DNA of 17,327 nucleotides from UBA4742 sp002403895 (GTDB lineage Bacteria > Actinomycetota > Acidimicrobiia > Acidimicrobiales > Acidimicrobilacustridaceae): contig DAISGD010000065.1 of assembly GCA_036823295.1 (NCBI GenBank), positions 1-17,327 of the forward strand. Direction: 5' to 3'. A program made the position numbers and the translations under genes. How positions within the stretch are numbered: the stretch's first letter is position 1; every line of letters starts with the position of its first letter. Below the pieces are notes generated by a model, which was not told the DNA's origin, did not search any database, and was given only the letters and a program-made list of their open reading frames with translations. This document shows, in pieces, positions 8,814 through 17,252 of this stretch.

Positions 8814-9251
8814 TCAGGACTCGATCTGGCGTTTGAGGTTGCGGAGGTTCCGCTTCCAGATGAGGCGCAGGATCTCGCCGCCGACGATGCCGCCGAAGGG
8901 GCCGCCCATCCACCACGGGAAGCGCAGCCGCTCCTTCCACGTGAAGCGGGTGCGACCGCCGCGGACCCGTTTGAGGGTGAAGGCGCCCGAGCCGGTGACC
9001 AGGCCCACGTGGCGCACCCCCATGACCTTCCGCGCCCGCCACCGGGTGATCTCCATCTTGTCGACCAGGCGGAACGGCCCGATGCGGGTGTCGCAGTCGA
9101 ACGTGGTGCCCACCCCGGCGTGGCGGTGCGAGGTGAGCCGGATGGCGTAGGCGTCGTGCATCCACTCGACGTGGGTGCGGACGTCCTCGACATGGCGCCA
9201 CACCTCCGCGGGGGTGGCGTCGAGGACGGTGCTGACGCGGATGGAACTCAC
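8814..9251 (-). CDS. SRPBCC (START/Bet v1-like) family protein
   Basis: A 145-residue protein opening with SIRVSTVLDATPAEVWRHVE, the usual first strand and helix of the SRPBCC ligand-binding fold. EWMHDA, a run of beta strands (TTFDCDTRIGPFRLVDKMEI) and an amphipathic C-terminal helix (LIWKRNLRNLKRQIES) follow. These proteins bind hydrophobic ligands, or act as cyclases, dehydratases or coenzyme Q-binding proteins. The start is GTG at 9251, without a Shine-Dalgarno sequence, with a TAGCAT hexamer 6 nt upstream. It ends 7 nt from the P450 stop on the other strand. A role with the P450 on shared lipids is possible only by neighbourhood. Confidence 0.82.
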   Translation of the reverse strand: MSSIRVSTVLDATPAEVWRHVEDVRTHVEWMHDAYAIRLTSHRHAGVGTTFDCDTRIGPFRLVDKMEITRWRARKVMGVRHVGLVTGSGAFTLKRVRGGRTRFTWKERLRFPWWMGGPFGGIVGGEILRLIWKRNLRNLKRQIES

Positions 9252-9257
9252 CGCCGC

Positions 9258-9267
9258 ATGCTACGAA
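9258..9267. promoter_or_regulatory. Overlapping divergent -10 elements
   Basis: Only 23 bp separate the GTG of the SRPBCC gene (9251) and the ATG of the phosphatase gene (9275). On the minus strand TAGCAT (9263 to 9258) is 6 nt from the GTG. On the plus strand TACGAA (9262-9267) is 7 nt from the ATG. The two hexamers overlap by two bases, so transcription of the two genes would be mutually exclusive at any instant. I see no clear -35 element for either. Confidence 0.35.
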
Positions 9268-9274
9268 CTCGACC

Positions 9275-10207
9275 ATGCACTTCACCCAGTCGGGCGCCAA
9301 GAACGACCTGGACCTGGCTCGCGCCTTGGCCGAGGTGGGGCGCCAAGTTCGTGACGTCGTGCGGGGAGGGCGGGCCGAGCACGCCCAGCGTGATCACGAC
9401 GTGGTCCGCTCCGAGGGGGGCGACGACGTGTTCGGGGTCGACGATCGAGCCGACCAGGTGCTCCTGGCCGGGCTGGCCGCCCTCGGCGATCGCTGGCCGG
9501 GCACGGTGGTGTTGGAGGGCTACGACGCTCCCGTCCCGGTTGGTCCGCCAGACGAGACCGCGGGACCGTGGCGATACCTGGCCGACCCGGTGGACGGCAC
9601 TCGCCCGTATCTGGCCGGCAAGCACAGCGCCTGGGTCCTGCTCGGCGCCGGCCGACTCGCCACCACCCTCGAGGAGCTCGAGGTGGGCGCGGCGGTGGAG
9701 ATCCCCACCGATCGGGCCGCCGTCGGCCTGGTGGCGTGGGCGGCGGGTGACGTCGTAGTCGCGGTGGACGACGATCTGGTCACCGGTGGACCACCCCGAT
9801 CGGTCACGTTGCGCCCGCAACATGACCGCCCCCTGGCCCGCAGCTTCGTGACCGTCGTCCATCTCCTGCCCGGTGGCCACGCACCCATCGGGGCGTGGGC
9901 CGACCGTCATCTGGCCGGCCTGGAGGTCTACGACGACCTGTCGCCGTGCACCGGGGGCGCCCTCATGGGCCTCGCCTCAGGCGCCGATCGGGCCGTCCTC
10001 GACCCTCGCCCCCTGCTCGACCCCGATGGCTTCGCCGCTCATCCCTACGACCTGGCCGCCCTGGTCGTGGCCCGAGCCGCGGGCGCCGTTATCGAGGCCC
10101 TGCCCCCGGGGCCACTCGACATCCCACTGGACACCGCTACCCCCGTCGCGTGGGCCGGCTACGCCGATGAGCAGACGGCAGTCCGGCTTCGTCCGACCGA
10201 CCTGTGA
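9275..10207 (+). CDS. Inositol monophosphatase family protein
   Basis: The 310-residue protein carries the family signature ADPVDGTRPY (Asp104 and Asp107 of DPVDGT bind metal) and a C-terminal HPYDLAALVVARAAGAV in place of the usual WDxAAG helix, with D259 as third metal ligand. An N-terminal DDRAD (56-60) matches the usual DxxAD region. The first metal motif, usually GEE, reads VLEGYD here, keeping only E81. Members remove phosphate from inositol phosphate, histidinol phosphate, PAP or fructose 1,6-bisphosphate, using Mg2+. The degenerate first motif makes the substrate unclear and activity less certain. The ATG at 9275 has no Shine-Dalgarno sequence. Its stop abuts the galT stop with no gap. 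Confidence 0.82.
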   Translation: MHFTQSGAKNDLDLARALAEVGRQVRDVVRGGRAEHAQRDHDVVRSEGGDDVFGVDDRADQVLLAGLAALGDRWPGTVVLEGYDAPVPVGPPDETAGPWRYLADPVDGTRPYLAGKHSAWVLLGAGRLATTLEELEVGAAVEIPTDRAAVGLVAWAAGDVVVAVDDDLVTGGPPRSVTLRPQHDRPLARSFVTVVHLLPGGHAPIGAWADRHLAGLEVYDDLSPCTGGALMGLASGADRAVLDPRPLLDPDGFAAHPYDLAALVVARAAGAVIEALPPGPLDIPLDTATPVAWAGYADEQTAVRLRPTDL

Positions 10208-11191
10208 TCAGCGCAGCTGCTCGGCCGCCTGCTCGGGGGCGACGATGTTGATCAGCACCCCGGTGCCCTGTTCGAACCCGGCCGTGCTGGTGAGCCGGGG
10301 GAGTATGTGCACGTGCCAGTGGAACGCCCCGTCGTCGTGGTGGGGCGCGGTGTGGAACACCAGGTTGTACGCCACGTCGCCCACCAGGCCCTGCAGGCGG
10401 GCCAGCCCGTCGCGGAGCGCGCGCCCCACCGCCACCAGATCGGCCGGGGCGGCACCGGCCAGGTGAGGCTCGTGACGGGCGGGCACCACCAACAGCTCGT
10501 AGGGCGAGCCGCTCCAGAACGGGCACACCACCAGCACCCGCCCGGTGTCGAGCACCACCCGGTGCCCCTCATCGTGCTCGGTCGTCACCACCTCGCACAA
10601 CAGGCACGGCTCGGCCTCCGCGTTCTCGGCCGCGAAACGTTCGAAGCCGTCCAGCTCGTCGAGCAACTCGCCGGGCACGAACGGGATGCCCAGCAGCTGA
10701 CCGTGGGGATGGTCGAGCGACGCCCCGGCCTCGCGCCCGTGGTTCACGATGGTCTGGGTGTAGCGCACCGCCGCCTGCCGCCCGTGGTCCTCGAGCCGGT
10801 CGCGGATGGCCGCCATGACCAGACCGGCCTGCTTGTCATCCAACTCGGCCCAGCCGATGTCGTGGCGGGGGGCGATGACCAGCACCTCGTGGATCCCGTT
10901 GCCGGGGGCCTGCACGAACACCGGCCCCAGCTCGGTGATGGCCAGCGGTCGTGATCCGCTGAAGGCGGGATAGAGGTTGGGCACCACCCGCACCAACCAG
11001 CTGCCGTCGCGCCCGTAGGTCTCCAGGGCGGGGGGCGTGGCCTCCTCGTTGCCGGGGCAGAACGGGCACGGCCGCTCGGGCCCCGTCTCCACCGGGAGAC
11101 GGCGGGGGGCGAAGTCGGCTGGGCGCGATGCCCGTTCGGTGGCGACGGTCACCCAGCGGCCGTTGAGGGGATTCAGCCGCAGCTGGCTCAC
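10208..11191 (-). CDS. galT: Galactose-1-phosphate uridylyltransferase
   Basis: This 327-residue protein is a GalT of the HIT superfamily. It transfers UMP from UDP-glucose to galactose 1-phosphate in the Leloir pathway. Visible are the N-terminal LNGRWVTVATERASRP, a zinc-site CPFC (C42, C45), the active-site SLDHPHGQ with nucleophilic His163, a CLLC pair (C196, C199), and the C-terminal half's FHWHVHILPR (His291, His293, His295). Length matches short actinobacterial GalT. The start is GTG at 11191, without a Shine-Dalgarno sequence, with TACGTT 8 nt upstream. No galK or galE is in the window. It is convergent and abutting with the phosphatase gene, and divergent from the MoxR operon. Confidence 0.93.
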   Translation of the reverse strand: MSQLRLNPLNGRWVTVATERASRPADFAPRRLPVETGPERPCPFCPGNEEATPPALETYGRDGSWLVRVVPNLYPAFSGSRPLAITELGPVFVQAPGNGIHEVLVIAPRHDIGWAELDDKQAGLVMAAIRDRLEDHGRQAAVRYTQTIVNHGREAGASLDHPHGQLLGIPFVPGELLDELDGFERFAAENAEAEPCLLCEVVTTEHDEGHRVVLDTGRVLVVCPFWSGSPYELLVVPARHEPHLAGAAPADLVAVGRALRDGLARLQGLVGDVAYNLVFHTAPHHDDGAFHWHVHILPRLTSTAGFEQGTGVLINIVAPEQAAEQLR

Positions 11192-11199
11192 GACGGCCG

Positions 11200-11205
11200 A
11201 ACGTA
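11200..11205 (-). promoter_or_regulatory. Candidate -10 element of galT
   Basis: TACGTT on the minus strand (11205 to 11200) fits TANNNT and is 8 nt upstream of the GTG start, which lacks a ribosome binding site. This suggests a leaderless or nearly leaderless transcript. No good -35 is seen. Confidence 0.35.
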
Positions 11206-11286
11206 CACCGCCACCTGCCGTTGGACGAGGTCATCGAACGGGGCCCGGTCCCCGTCGGCACCCGCACCCCCGATGAAGCGGCCACA

Positions 11287-12231
11287 ATGGCGCCCGTGGA
11301 CGAACCGGAGTGGGCGGCACCTGACCGCGGCGCCACCGACGGTCCCATCGCCCGGTCGGTCCCGCTGGCCCCGTGGGCCTCGCCCGTCGAGTCGATGCTG
11401 GCGCCCACTCGCCTGCCGGTGCCGTTGCGACCCATGACCATGTCCGACCTGTTGGACGGGTCCTTCGCCGTCATCAAGGCCCGGCCCCGCACGGTGTTCG
11501 CCATCGCCGCCGCCATCCTGATCCCGTTCCACCTGGTCGGCGCCTTCCTGCAGCACGGTGTCACCGGGTTCTCGCTCAGCACCGGATTCAACCAGCAGGG
11601 CACGACCACGGCTTCGACGACCACCCAGATCGGCGCGCTCCTGCTCGCCTATGTGGGCGTGGCCCTGGTCACCCTGGCCCCGTTCTTCCTGGGTGGTGCC
11701 CTGGGCAAACTGGTATCGGCCTGGTACGCCGGCAGTGACCTGAGCGCGGGCGACGCGCTGCGGGCCGCTTGGCGCAGGGCCCCGGCGCTCATCGGCGCCT
11801 ACCTGGTGCTGTTGCCGCTCAAGGCGTTGGGTCTGATGATGTGCGGCGTCGGGGTGATCCCCGTGGTGACGCTGTTCGCCATAACGGCACCGGCCATCAC
11901 CATCGAGGGTCTTGGCCCCATCACCGGCGCGCAACGTTCATGGCGGTTGGTGAGCCGACGGTTCTGGCCCTGCGTCGCCGTCATCGTGGTGGCCAGCATT
12001 GGCGCCTACGTCCTCAACACCATCTTCAGCACCGTCCCCCAGGTGTTGACCTCGCTGCTGCCGGCGCCGTTCGACTGGCTGGGTCGCGGCCTGATCGAGG
12101 CGGCGGTGTCCATGGTCGTCACCACTGCGCTGGTCTCGGTGGCGGTGCTGCTGTATCTCGACCTGCGCATCCGTACCGAGGGTCTCGACCTCGAGTTGGA
12201 GGCGGCGGACGCCTTCGATCCCCATGGCTAG
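11287..12231 (+). CDS. Multi-pass membrane protein, GPDPase-membrane-domain-like, first gene of MoxR operon
   Basis: This 314-residue protein has about 45 polar N-terminal residues, then RPMTMSDLLDGSFAVIKARP, the usual entry to this family (a cytosolic helix before the first membrane span). Hydrophobic segments follow near residues 70-88, 118-142, 165-205, 222-243 and 265-290. The pattern resembles membrane proteins annotated with the glycerophosphoryl diester phosphodiesterase membrane domain, which lack the catalytic domain. ATG 11287 is chosen over an in-frame TTG at 11221, which lies close to the divergent galT promoter; no clear ribosome binding site supports either. It overlaps the next gene by 8 nt. 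Function is unknown; it heads the same gene order that, as I recall, precedes moxR2 in mycobacteria. Confidence 0.75.
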   Translation: MAPVDEPEWAAPDRGATDGPIARSVPLAPWASPVESMLAPTRLPVPLRPMTMSDLLDGSFAVIKARPRTVFAIAAAILIPFHLVGAFLQHGVTGFSLSTGFNQQGTTTASTTTQIGALLLAYVGVALVTLAPFFLGGALGKLVSAWYAGSDLSAGDALRAAWRRAPALIGAYLVLLPLKALGLMMCGVGVIPVVTLFAITAPAITIEGLGPITGAQRSWRLVSRRFWPCVAVIVVASIGAYVLNTIFSTVPQVLTSLLPAPFDWLGRGLIEAAVSMVVTTALVSVAVLLYLDLRIRTEGLDLELEAADAFDPHG

Positions 12232-12925
12232 GCGGGTCGTTCTGATCGTGCTTGTCGTCCTCGTTGCCTTCGTCAGCGTGGGCCGCGCCAGCGCGGCCCA
12301 GCCCCTGCCGACCCCCACCCAGGACCCAGCGACCACAAACGCCAAGGCCGACGAGATCCTGGCCCGGGCCGAGTTCCGCAAAGCCCAGCCCAACGTGTTG
12401 CAGCGCGCCGGCGCGGCCATCACCCGGGCGGTGGGCGACCTGCTCCAGAGCCTCCTGGCCGGGGGCATCGGGGCGGTGGCGGCCTGGGTCATCCTGGTCG
12501 CGGCCGGGCTCGGTGTGACCGCTCTGGCCTTCCGCCTCACGCGGGACGTGCGGCTCGATCCTTTCCGGGGGTTGGTGGAATCGCCGGCGGCGGAGCGTCG
12601 CTCCCCCGTCGAGTGGCGGCGGCTGGCCGAGGGCCACGAGGCCCGAGGGGAGTGGAAGGAGGCGCTGCGCTGCCGCTACCGGGCGCTGGTGGCCGACCTG
12701 GTGGCGCGCCGAGCCATCCGCGACCTGCCCGGTCGCACCACCGGCGAATACCGGGCTGAGGTCGGCGCCAGCATCCCCGGCGGAGCGACGGCCTTCAGCG
12801 GCGCGTCCGAGCTGTTCGAACGGGCTTGGTACGGCAACCGGCCCACCGGCCCGGCCGAGAACGAGCAGTTCCGGGACCTGGCCGACCAGGTGCTGGCGTC
12901 GGGTCACGAACGAGTGGACGCCTGA
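12224..12925 (+). CDS. DUF4129 domain protein
   Basis: The 233-residue protein starts with a hydrophobic signal or anchor (residues 1-25, RRVVLIVLVVLVAFVSVGRA), then a polar stretch and a second membrane span at about residues 78-103. A C-terminal cytosolic DUF4129 domain follows, with WKEALRCRYRALVADLVARR, PGRTTGEYRAEV and ELFERAWYGNRP. DUF4129 is typically found beside MoxR and DUF58 genes or at the end of transglutaminase-like proteins. Translation is coupled: its ATG lies 8 nt inside the preceding gene, and its TGA shares an A with the next ATG. Its biochemical role is unknown. Confidence 0.85.
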   Translation: MARRVVLIVLVVLVAFVSVGRASAAQPLPTPTQDPATTNAKADEILARAEFRKAQPNVLQRAGAAITRAVGDLLQSLLAGGIGAVAAWVILVAAGLGVTALAFRLTRDVRLDPFRGLVESPAAERRSPVEWRRLAEGHEARGEWKEALRCRYRALVADLVARRAIRDLPGRTTGEYRAEVGASIPGGATAFSGASELFERAWYGNRPTGPAENEQFRDLADQVLASGHERVDA

Positions 12926-14017
12926 TGAAGGCCCGGAGCAAGACGTGGGTCGTGGGGGTCGTCATCGGCGTGGCCGTGCTGGTGGTGGCCCTGGTGATCT
13001 CGGCCCCCGGGTCGTCGAAGACCCACCTCGACCCGGCCTCGACCGACCCGGGCGGCACCAAGGCCCTCGTCGACCTGGTGAACGAATCGGGGGGGCAGGT
13101 GACGATCACGTCCGCCACGCCGGGGCCGTCCAGCGCAGTGGCCCTGCTGCTGGTGGACACGACGTCGGAGGCCATGACCAGCGACCTCGAGCAGTGGGTC
13201 CGGCGGGGCGGCGTCCTGGTGGTGCCCGACCCGCGCTCGTCGTTCGTCCCGCGCGGGCGCCCGGCGCCCACCGTGTTCGGTCTGGGCGCGGCGACCCTGC
13301 CCCGGGGGGACTGCCGCATCGGCGCCCTCGCCGGCGTCGAGCACGTCGCCCCGGGCGATGGCAGCGTGCTGTTCGAGGTACCCGACGGCGCATCGGGCTG
13401 CATCGACCGGGGGTCCGGCGCCTTCGTCGTCGACCAGCCCCTCGATCAGGGCCACATCGTCTCGGTGGGCGGGGCCGCGGCGCTCACCAACGAGCTGCTC
13501 GGCACCGAGGACAACGCGGTGCTGGCGGTGAGCCTGCTCGCCCCCCGGCCGGGTACGTCGGTCAGCGTGTTGTGGGGCATGACCGCCGGAGGCTCCCGGC
13601 GCACCCTCGCCAGCCTGGTGTCCACCGGGGTGAGGTTGGGCCTCTGGGAACTCGTCATCGCTTTCATCGTCTACGCGCTGTGGCGGGGCCGGCGTCTGGG
13701 CAAGCCGGTGGCCGAGGTCCAGCCGGTGCAGATCGGGGGCTCCGAGCTGGTGGGCGCAGTGGGCAACCTGCTCCAGCAATCCCACGACCCCGATCGTGCC
13801 GCCCGGCTGTTGCGGGCCGACCTGCGCCGTCAACTCACCGAGCGCCTGGGCCTGGGCCCCGGCGCCACCCCCGACGTGCTGGCCGAGGTCACGGTCGCCC
13901 GCACCGGGGTGGCGCGTGACCGCGTGGCCCGCGCCGTCACCGATCTCCCCGTTCGCAGCGAGGCCGAACTGCTCGCCCTCGCCCACGACATCGACACCAT
14001 CCGCACGGAGGTACTCC

Positions 14018-14034
<17 letters not shown>
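12925..14034 (+). CDS. DUF4350 domain membrane protein
   Basis: This 369-residue protein has an N-terminal anchor (about residues 8-26), then STDPGGTKALVDLVNESGGQ, the usual start of DUF4350. An extracytoplasmic Rossmann-like domain follows with SAVALLLVDTTSEAMTSDLE and WVRRGGVLVVPDP. A second span lies at about residues 232-250 (LGLWELVIAFIVYALWRGRR), and the cytosolic tail is helical. The domain resembles GATase-like folds without a visible catalytic Cys triad. It starts at ATGA overlap with the DUF4129 gene and overlaps moxR by 17 nt, so all are translationally coupled. Position between DUF4129 and MoxR fits a membrane partner of the MoxR ATPase, which is inference. Confidence 0.83.
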
Positions 14035-14986
<952 letters not shown>

Positions 14987-14991
14987 GTCTC

Positions 14992-16305
14992 GTGGTCAGC
15001 CTGATACCGATTCCCACCCGCCGCCTGGCCGTCCTGGCTCTGGCCTCGTCGATCGTCATCGTGGCGCTCGACTCGGGCTGGGGCTTCCTGGCCGTGAACG
15101 CGGGGCTGGTGCTGCTGGCGATGGTGGACGGGTTGGCGGCCACCCGTCCCGACCGGGTGGGGATTGCTCGTCAGGTGCCCGACGTGGTGGTGCTCGGTGC
15201 CGAGGACGACATCACCTGGGACGTCACCAACCCGACCGGGCGCCGGTTGCGGGTGGCCTTCGCCGACGAGCTGGCCCCGTCGTTGCAGGCGGCATCGCGC
15301 CGGGGTCGGGTCACCGTGCCCGCCCACGACGCGGTCGAGGTGGCGACCGCCATCCGACCGCGACGCCGGGGTCGCTTCGAGATCTCGGTGCTCACCGTTC
15401 GGGTCCAGGGACCGCTCGGCCTGGCCTCGCGCCAGGGGTCACGGCGTCAGCCGGCGGTCCTTCGGGTCTACCCCCCGTTCCGGTCGCGTGACGAAGCCGA
15501 GCTGCGCATCAACCGGGCCCGCATCCTAGAGGTGGGGCTGCGCTCGGCCCAGGGCCGCGGCGGCGGCACCGAGTTCGACCAGCTGCGCGAGTACTCGGTG
15601 GACGACGAGTTCCGCCGCATCGACTGGTCGGCCACCGCCCGCGCCGGCAAGGCCATCGTGCGCACGTACCGGGCCGAGCGGAACCAGACGGTGATCAGCC
15701 TCCTCGACAACGGCCGCATCATGGCCGGACGGGTGGACGGCGTCCCCCGCATCGAACATGCCATGGACGCCGTCATGATGCTCACCGCGGTATCCACCCG
15801 ATTGGGGGACCGGGCCGGGCTCGTCCTGTTCGACCGGGAGGTGCGCTCGGTGGTGGCTCCCGGTCACGGCCGGGATCAATTGGGTCGGGTGACCGAGGCC
15901 ATGTACGCCGTCGATCCGGTGCTGGCCGAGAGCGACTACCTCGGGGCCTTCGCCGCCACCCTGGCCCGCTTCCGGCGCCGGGCCATGCTCGTGCTGTTCA
16001 CCGATCTGGTCGAACAGGCGGTGGGGGAGACGTTGCTCCCCGCCCTGCCCCTCATCTCCCGCAGTCACGTGGTGGTGGTGGCCGCCGTGCAGGACCCGGA
16101 CGTGCTGCGCTGGGCGCTCACCACCCCGACCGACGCCGCCGGGGCCTACCGCAAGGCGGCCGCCGTCAGCGCCCTCGACGAGCGCCGCCGGGCCACCGCT
16201 CGTCTCCGGGGCCTGGGCGCCACCGTGGTGGATGCCCCACCCGGACGCCTGGCCCCGCTGCTGGCCGACGCCTACCTCAAGGTAAAGGCCGTCGGGCGCT
16301 TGTAA
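14992..16305 (+). CDS. DUF58 domain (VWA-like) membrane protein
   Basis: The 437-residue protein has two N-terminal hydrophobic segments (about residues 11-27 and 31-46) and an extended beta-rich region. The DUF58 signature lies at about residues 191-232: GGTEFDQLREYSVDDEFRRI, then DWSATARAGK and VRTYRAERNQ. A VWA-like domain follows; its metal-site segment reads LLDNGRIMAG, so the classic DxSxS is degenerate (DNGRI). The start is GTG at 14992, 5 nt after the moxR stop; AGGT at 14985-14988 is a weak site, so translation is probably coupled. DUF58 proteins are the standard partners of MoxR ATPases. The operon appears to end here or read into the small gene downstream. Confidence 0.92.
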   Translation: MVSLIPIPTRRLAVLALASSIVIVALDSGWGFLAVNAGLVLLAMVDGLAATRPDRVGIARQVPDVVVLGAEDDITWDVTNPTGRRLRVAFADELAPSLQAASRRGRVTVPAHDAVEVATAIRPRRRGRFEISVLTVRVQGPLGLASRQGSRRQPAVLRVYPPFRSRDEAELRINRARILEVGLRSAQGRGGGTEFDQLREYSVDDEFRRIDWSATARAGKAIVRTYRAERNQTVISLLDNGRIMAGRVDGVPRIEHAMDAVMMLTAVSTRLGDRAGLVLFDREVRSVVAPGHGRDQLGRVTEAMYAVDPVLAESDYLGAFAATLARFRRRAMLVLFTDLVEQAVGETLLPALPLISRSHVVVVAAVQDPDVLRWALTTPTDAAGAYRKAAAVSALDERRRATARLRGLGATVVDAPPGRLAPLLADAYLKVKAVGRL

Positions 16306-16372
16306 TCAGACCGCGATCAGATTGTCACGCGATTCGGGTAACCCTCGTCGGGTCGGGGTGGGTCAGAGGGGC

Positions 16373-16417
16373 GGTGCCGGGGCGGAGAGCAACGGTGCTC
16401 TCCTCCTGCTCGGCACC
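16373..16417 (+). promoter_or_regulatory. Long two-part hairpin in the leader of the small membrane gene
   Basis: An outer stem GGTGCCG (16373-16379) / CGGCACC (16411-16417) encloses GGGC opposite TCCTGCT as an internal loop. A perfect 8-bp inner stem GGAGAGCA (16384-16391) / TGCTCTCC (16396-16403) is closed by ACGG. It ends 7 nt before the AAGGAG ribosome binding site of the next gene. It could be a terminator of the MoxR operon, an mRNA-stabilising leader or a regulatory element. There is no T tract. Confidence 0.55.
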
Positions 16418-16436
16418 ACGAGCGAAGGAGATCACC

Positions 16437-16769
16437 ATGTATCAGTTCGCCATCGTCGTCCTACTCGCCCTCGCCACGGTCAAGCTCGTCGACTTCGTCG
16501 TCGACTTCCTGCCCGGCGATCGCGGCCTCATGCGGTCGCTGCTCACGTTCATCGTGGCCATCGGCGGCGTCATCGCCCTCGACTACTCGATGTTCACCGG
16601 CTGGGACATCGCCATCCGCAACCAGAAGACCGGTGTGATCATCACCGGCTTGGTCGTGGCCGGCTCCACCTCCGCGTGGCGGGCCCTGTTCGGCTATCTC
16701 ACCCACGACCGGGCCACCTCCGACGAGACGTTGGGCGAGTCCCGCGCCTCCCTCCGCAAGGTGGCCTGA
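16437..16769 (+). CDS. Small three-helix membrane protein, unknown function
   Basis: This 110-residue protein has hydrophobic segments near residues 2-24 (starting QFAIVVLLALATVKLVDFVV), 34-50 and 67-86, then a polar tail rich in charged residues (HDRATSDETLGESRASLRKV). The ATG at 16437 has a strong AAGGAG site (16425-16430) at 6-nt spacing, one of the best in the window. It stands 131 nt after the DUF58 gene behind a structured leader, so it is probably a separate or conditionally expressed unit. I do not recognise a family. The strong translation signal suggests high expression. Confidence 0.82.
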   Translation: MYQFAIVVLLALATVKLVDFVVDFLPGDRGLMRSLLTFIVAIGGVIALDYSMFTGWDIAIRNQKTGVIITGLVVAGSTSAWRALFGYLTHDRATSDETLGESRASLRKVA

Positions 16770-16798
16770 CCCGCTCCACCTGACCGGTTGATCGTGTC

Positions 16799-16827
16799 CG
16801 CGGCCCCGCCCGAGTGGCGGGGTCGCG
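16799..16827. terminator. Bidirectional GC-rich hairpin terminator
   Basis: CGCGGCCCCGCC (16799-16810) pairs with GGCGGGGTCGCG (16816-16827) over 12 bp with one G-U pair and a CGAGT loop. It lies in the 63-nt gap between the convergent small membrane gene and vapC-like gene, where a two-way terminator is expected. No T tract follows. The rest of the gap holds nothing recognisable. Confidence 0.7.
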
Positions 16828-16832
16828 GCGCG

Positions 16833-17252
16833 TCAGCGGTCCGGGTGGGGGACGGCCACGACGGTGAGACCGTCGATGTCAGCGAAATCCGCCGGGTTGC
16901 AGGTGTGGACGGGAAGGCCGTTGGAGATCGCCGTCGCCGCGATCATGGCGTCGTAGGCCCGAGCTGAGGATTTCCGACCGCCTCGCCGAAGTGACGCCGC
17001 CACCTGACCGAAGGCGCGCGCCGCGGCGGCGTCAAAGGGCAGCGGATCGAAGTCCGCCTCGGCCTGTTGAAGGTGGGCCTGACGCGCGGCCTGTTCATCG
17101 TCGGACCGGGCCACGAGCGGGCCCACCGAGAGTTCGGCGAGGGTCACGGCGGTGATCAAGGGTTCGGCCGGAAGGGCCTCAGCGTCGACGAGACGGCTGA
17201 GGAGGATCACGGTGCTGGTATCGAGCACCCCCTGCCGGCCGTTCTCGGTCAC
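16833..17252 (-). CDS. VapC-like PIN-domain toxin
   Basis: The 139-residue protein matches the PIN ribonuclease fold. D11 (GVLDTSTVILL), E40 (VTLAELSVG), D101 (ARAYDAMIAATAISNGLPV) and D122 (TCNPADFADIDGL) supply the acidic Mg2+ site. VapC toxins cleave tRNA or rRNA when freed from their antitoxin. The start is GTG at 17252, overlapping the TGA of the upstream gene (GTGA arrangement), which is typical of coupled toxin-antitoxin pairs. All four acidic residues are present, so the toxin looks intact. The RNA target is unknown. Confidence 0.92.
   Translation of the reverse strand: MTENGRQGVLDTSTVILLSRLVDAEALPAEPLITAVTLAELSVGPLVARSDDEQAARQAHLQQAEADFDPLPFDAAAARAFGQVAASLRRGGRKSSARAYDAMIAATAISNGLPVHTCNPADFADIDGLTVVAVPHPDR

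Noticed and set aside
7588..9300. Long frames on both strands across the second P450 and the SRPBCC gene.
   Set aside because: They lack recognisable domains and overlap genes with intact signatures; they reflect the scarcity of stop codons in GC-rich DNA.
10205..10210. TGATCA as a regulatory or methylation palindrome.
   Set aside because: It arises simply from two abutting TGA stop codons on opposite strands.
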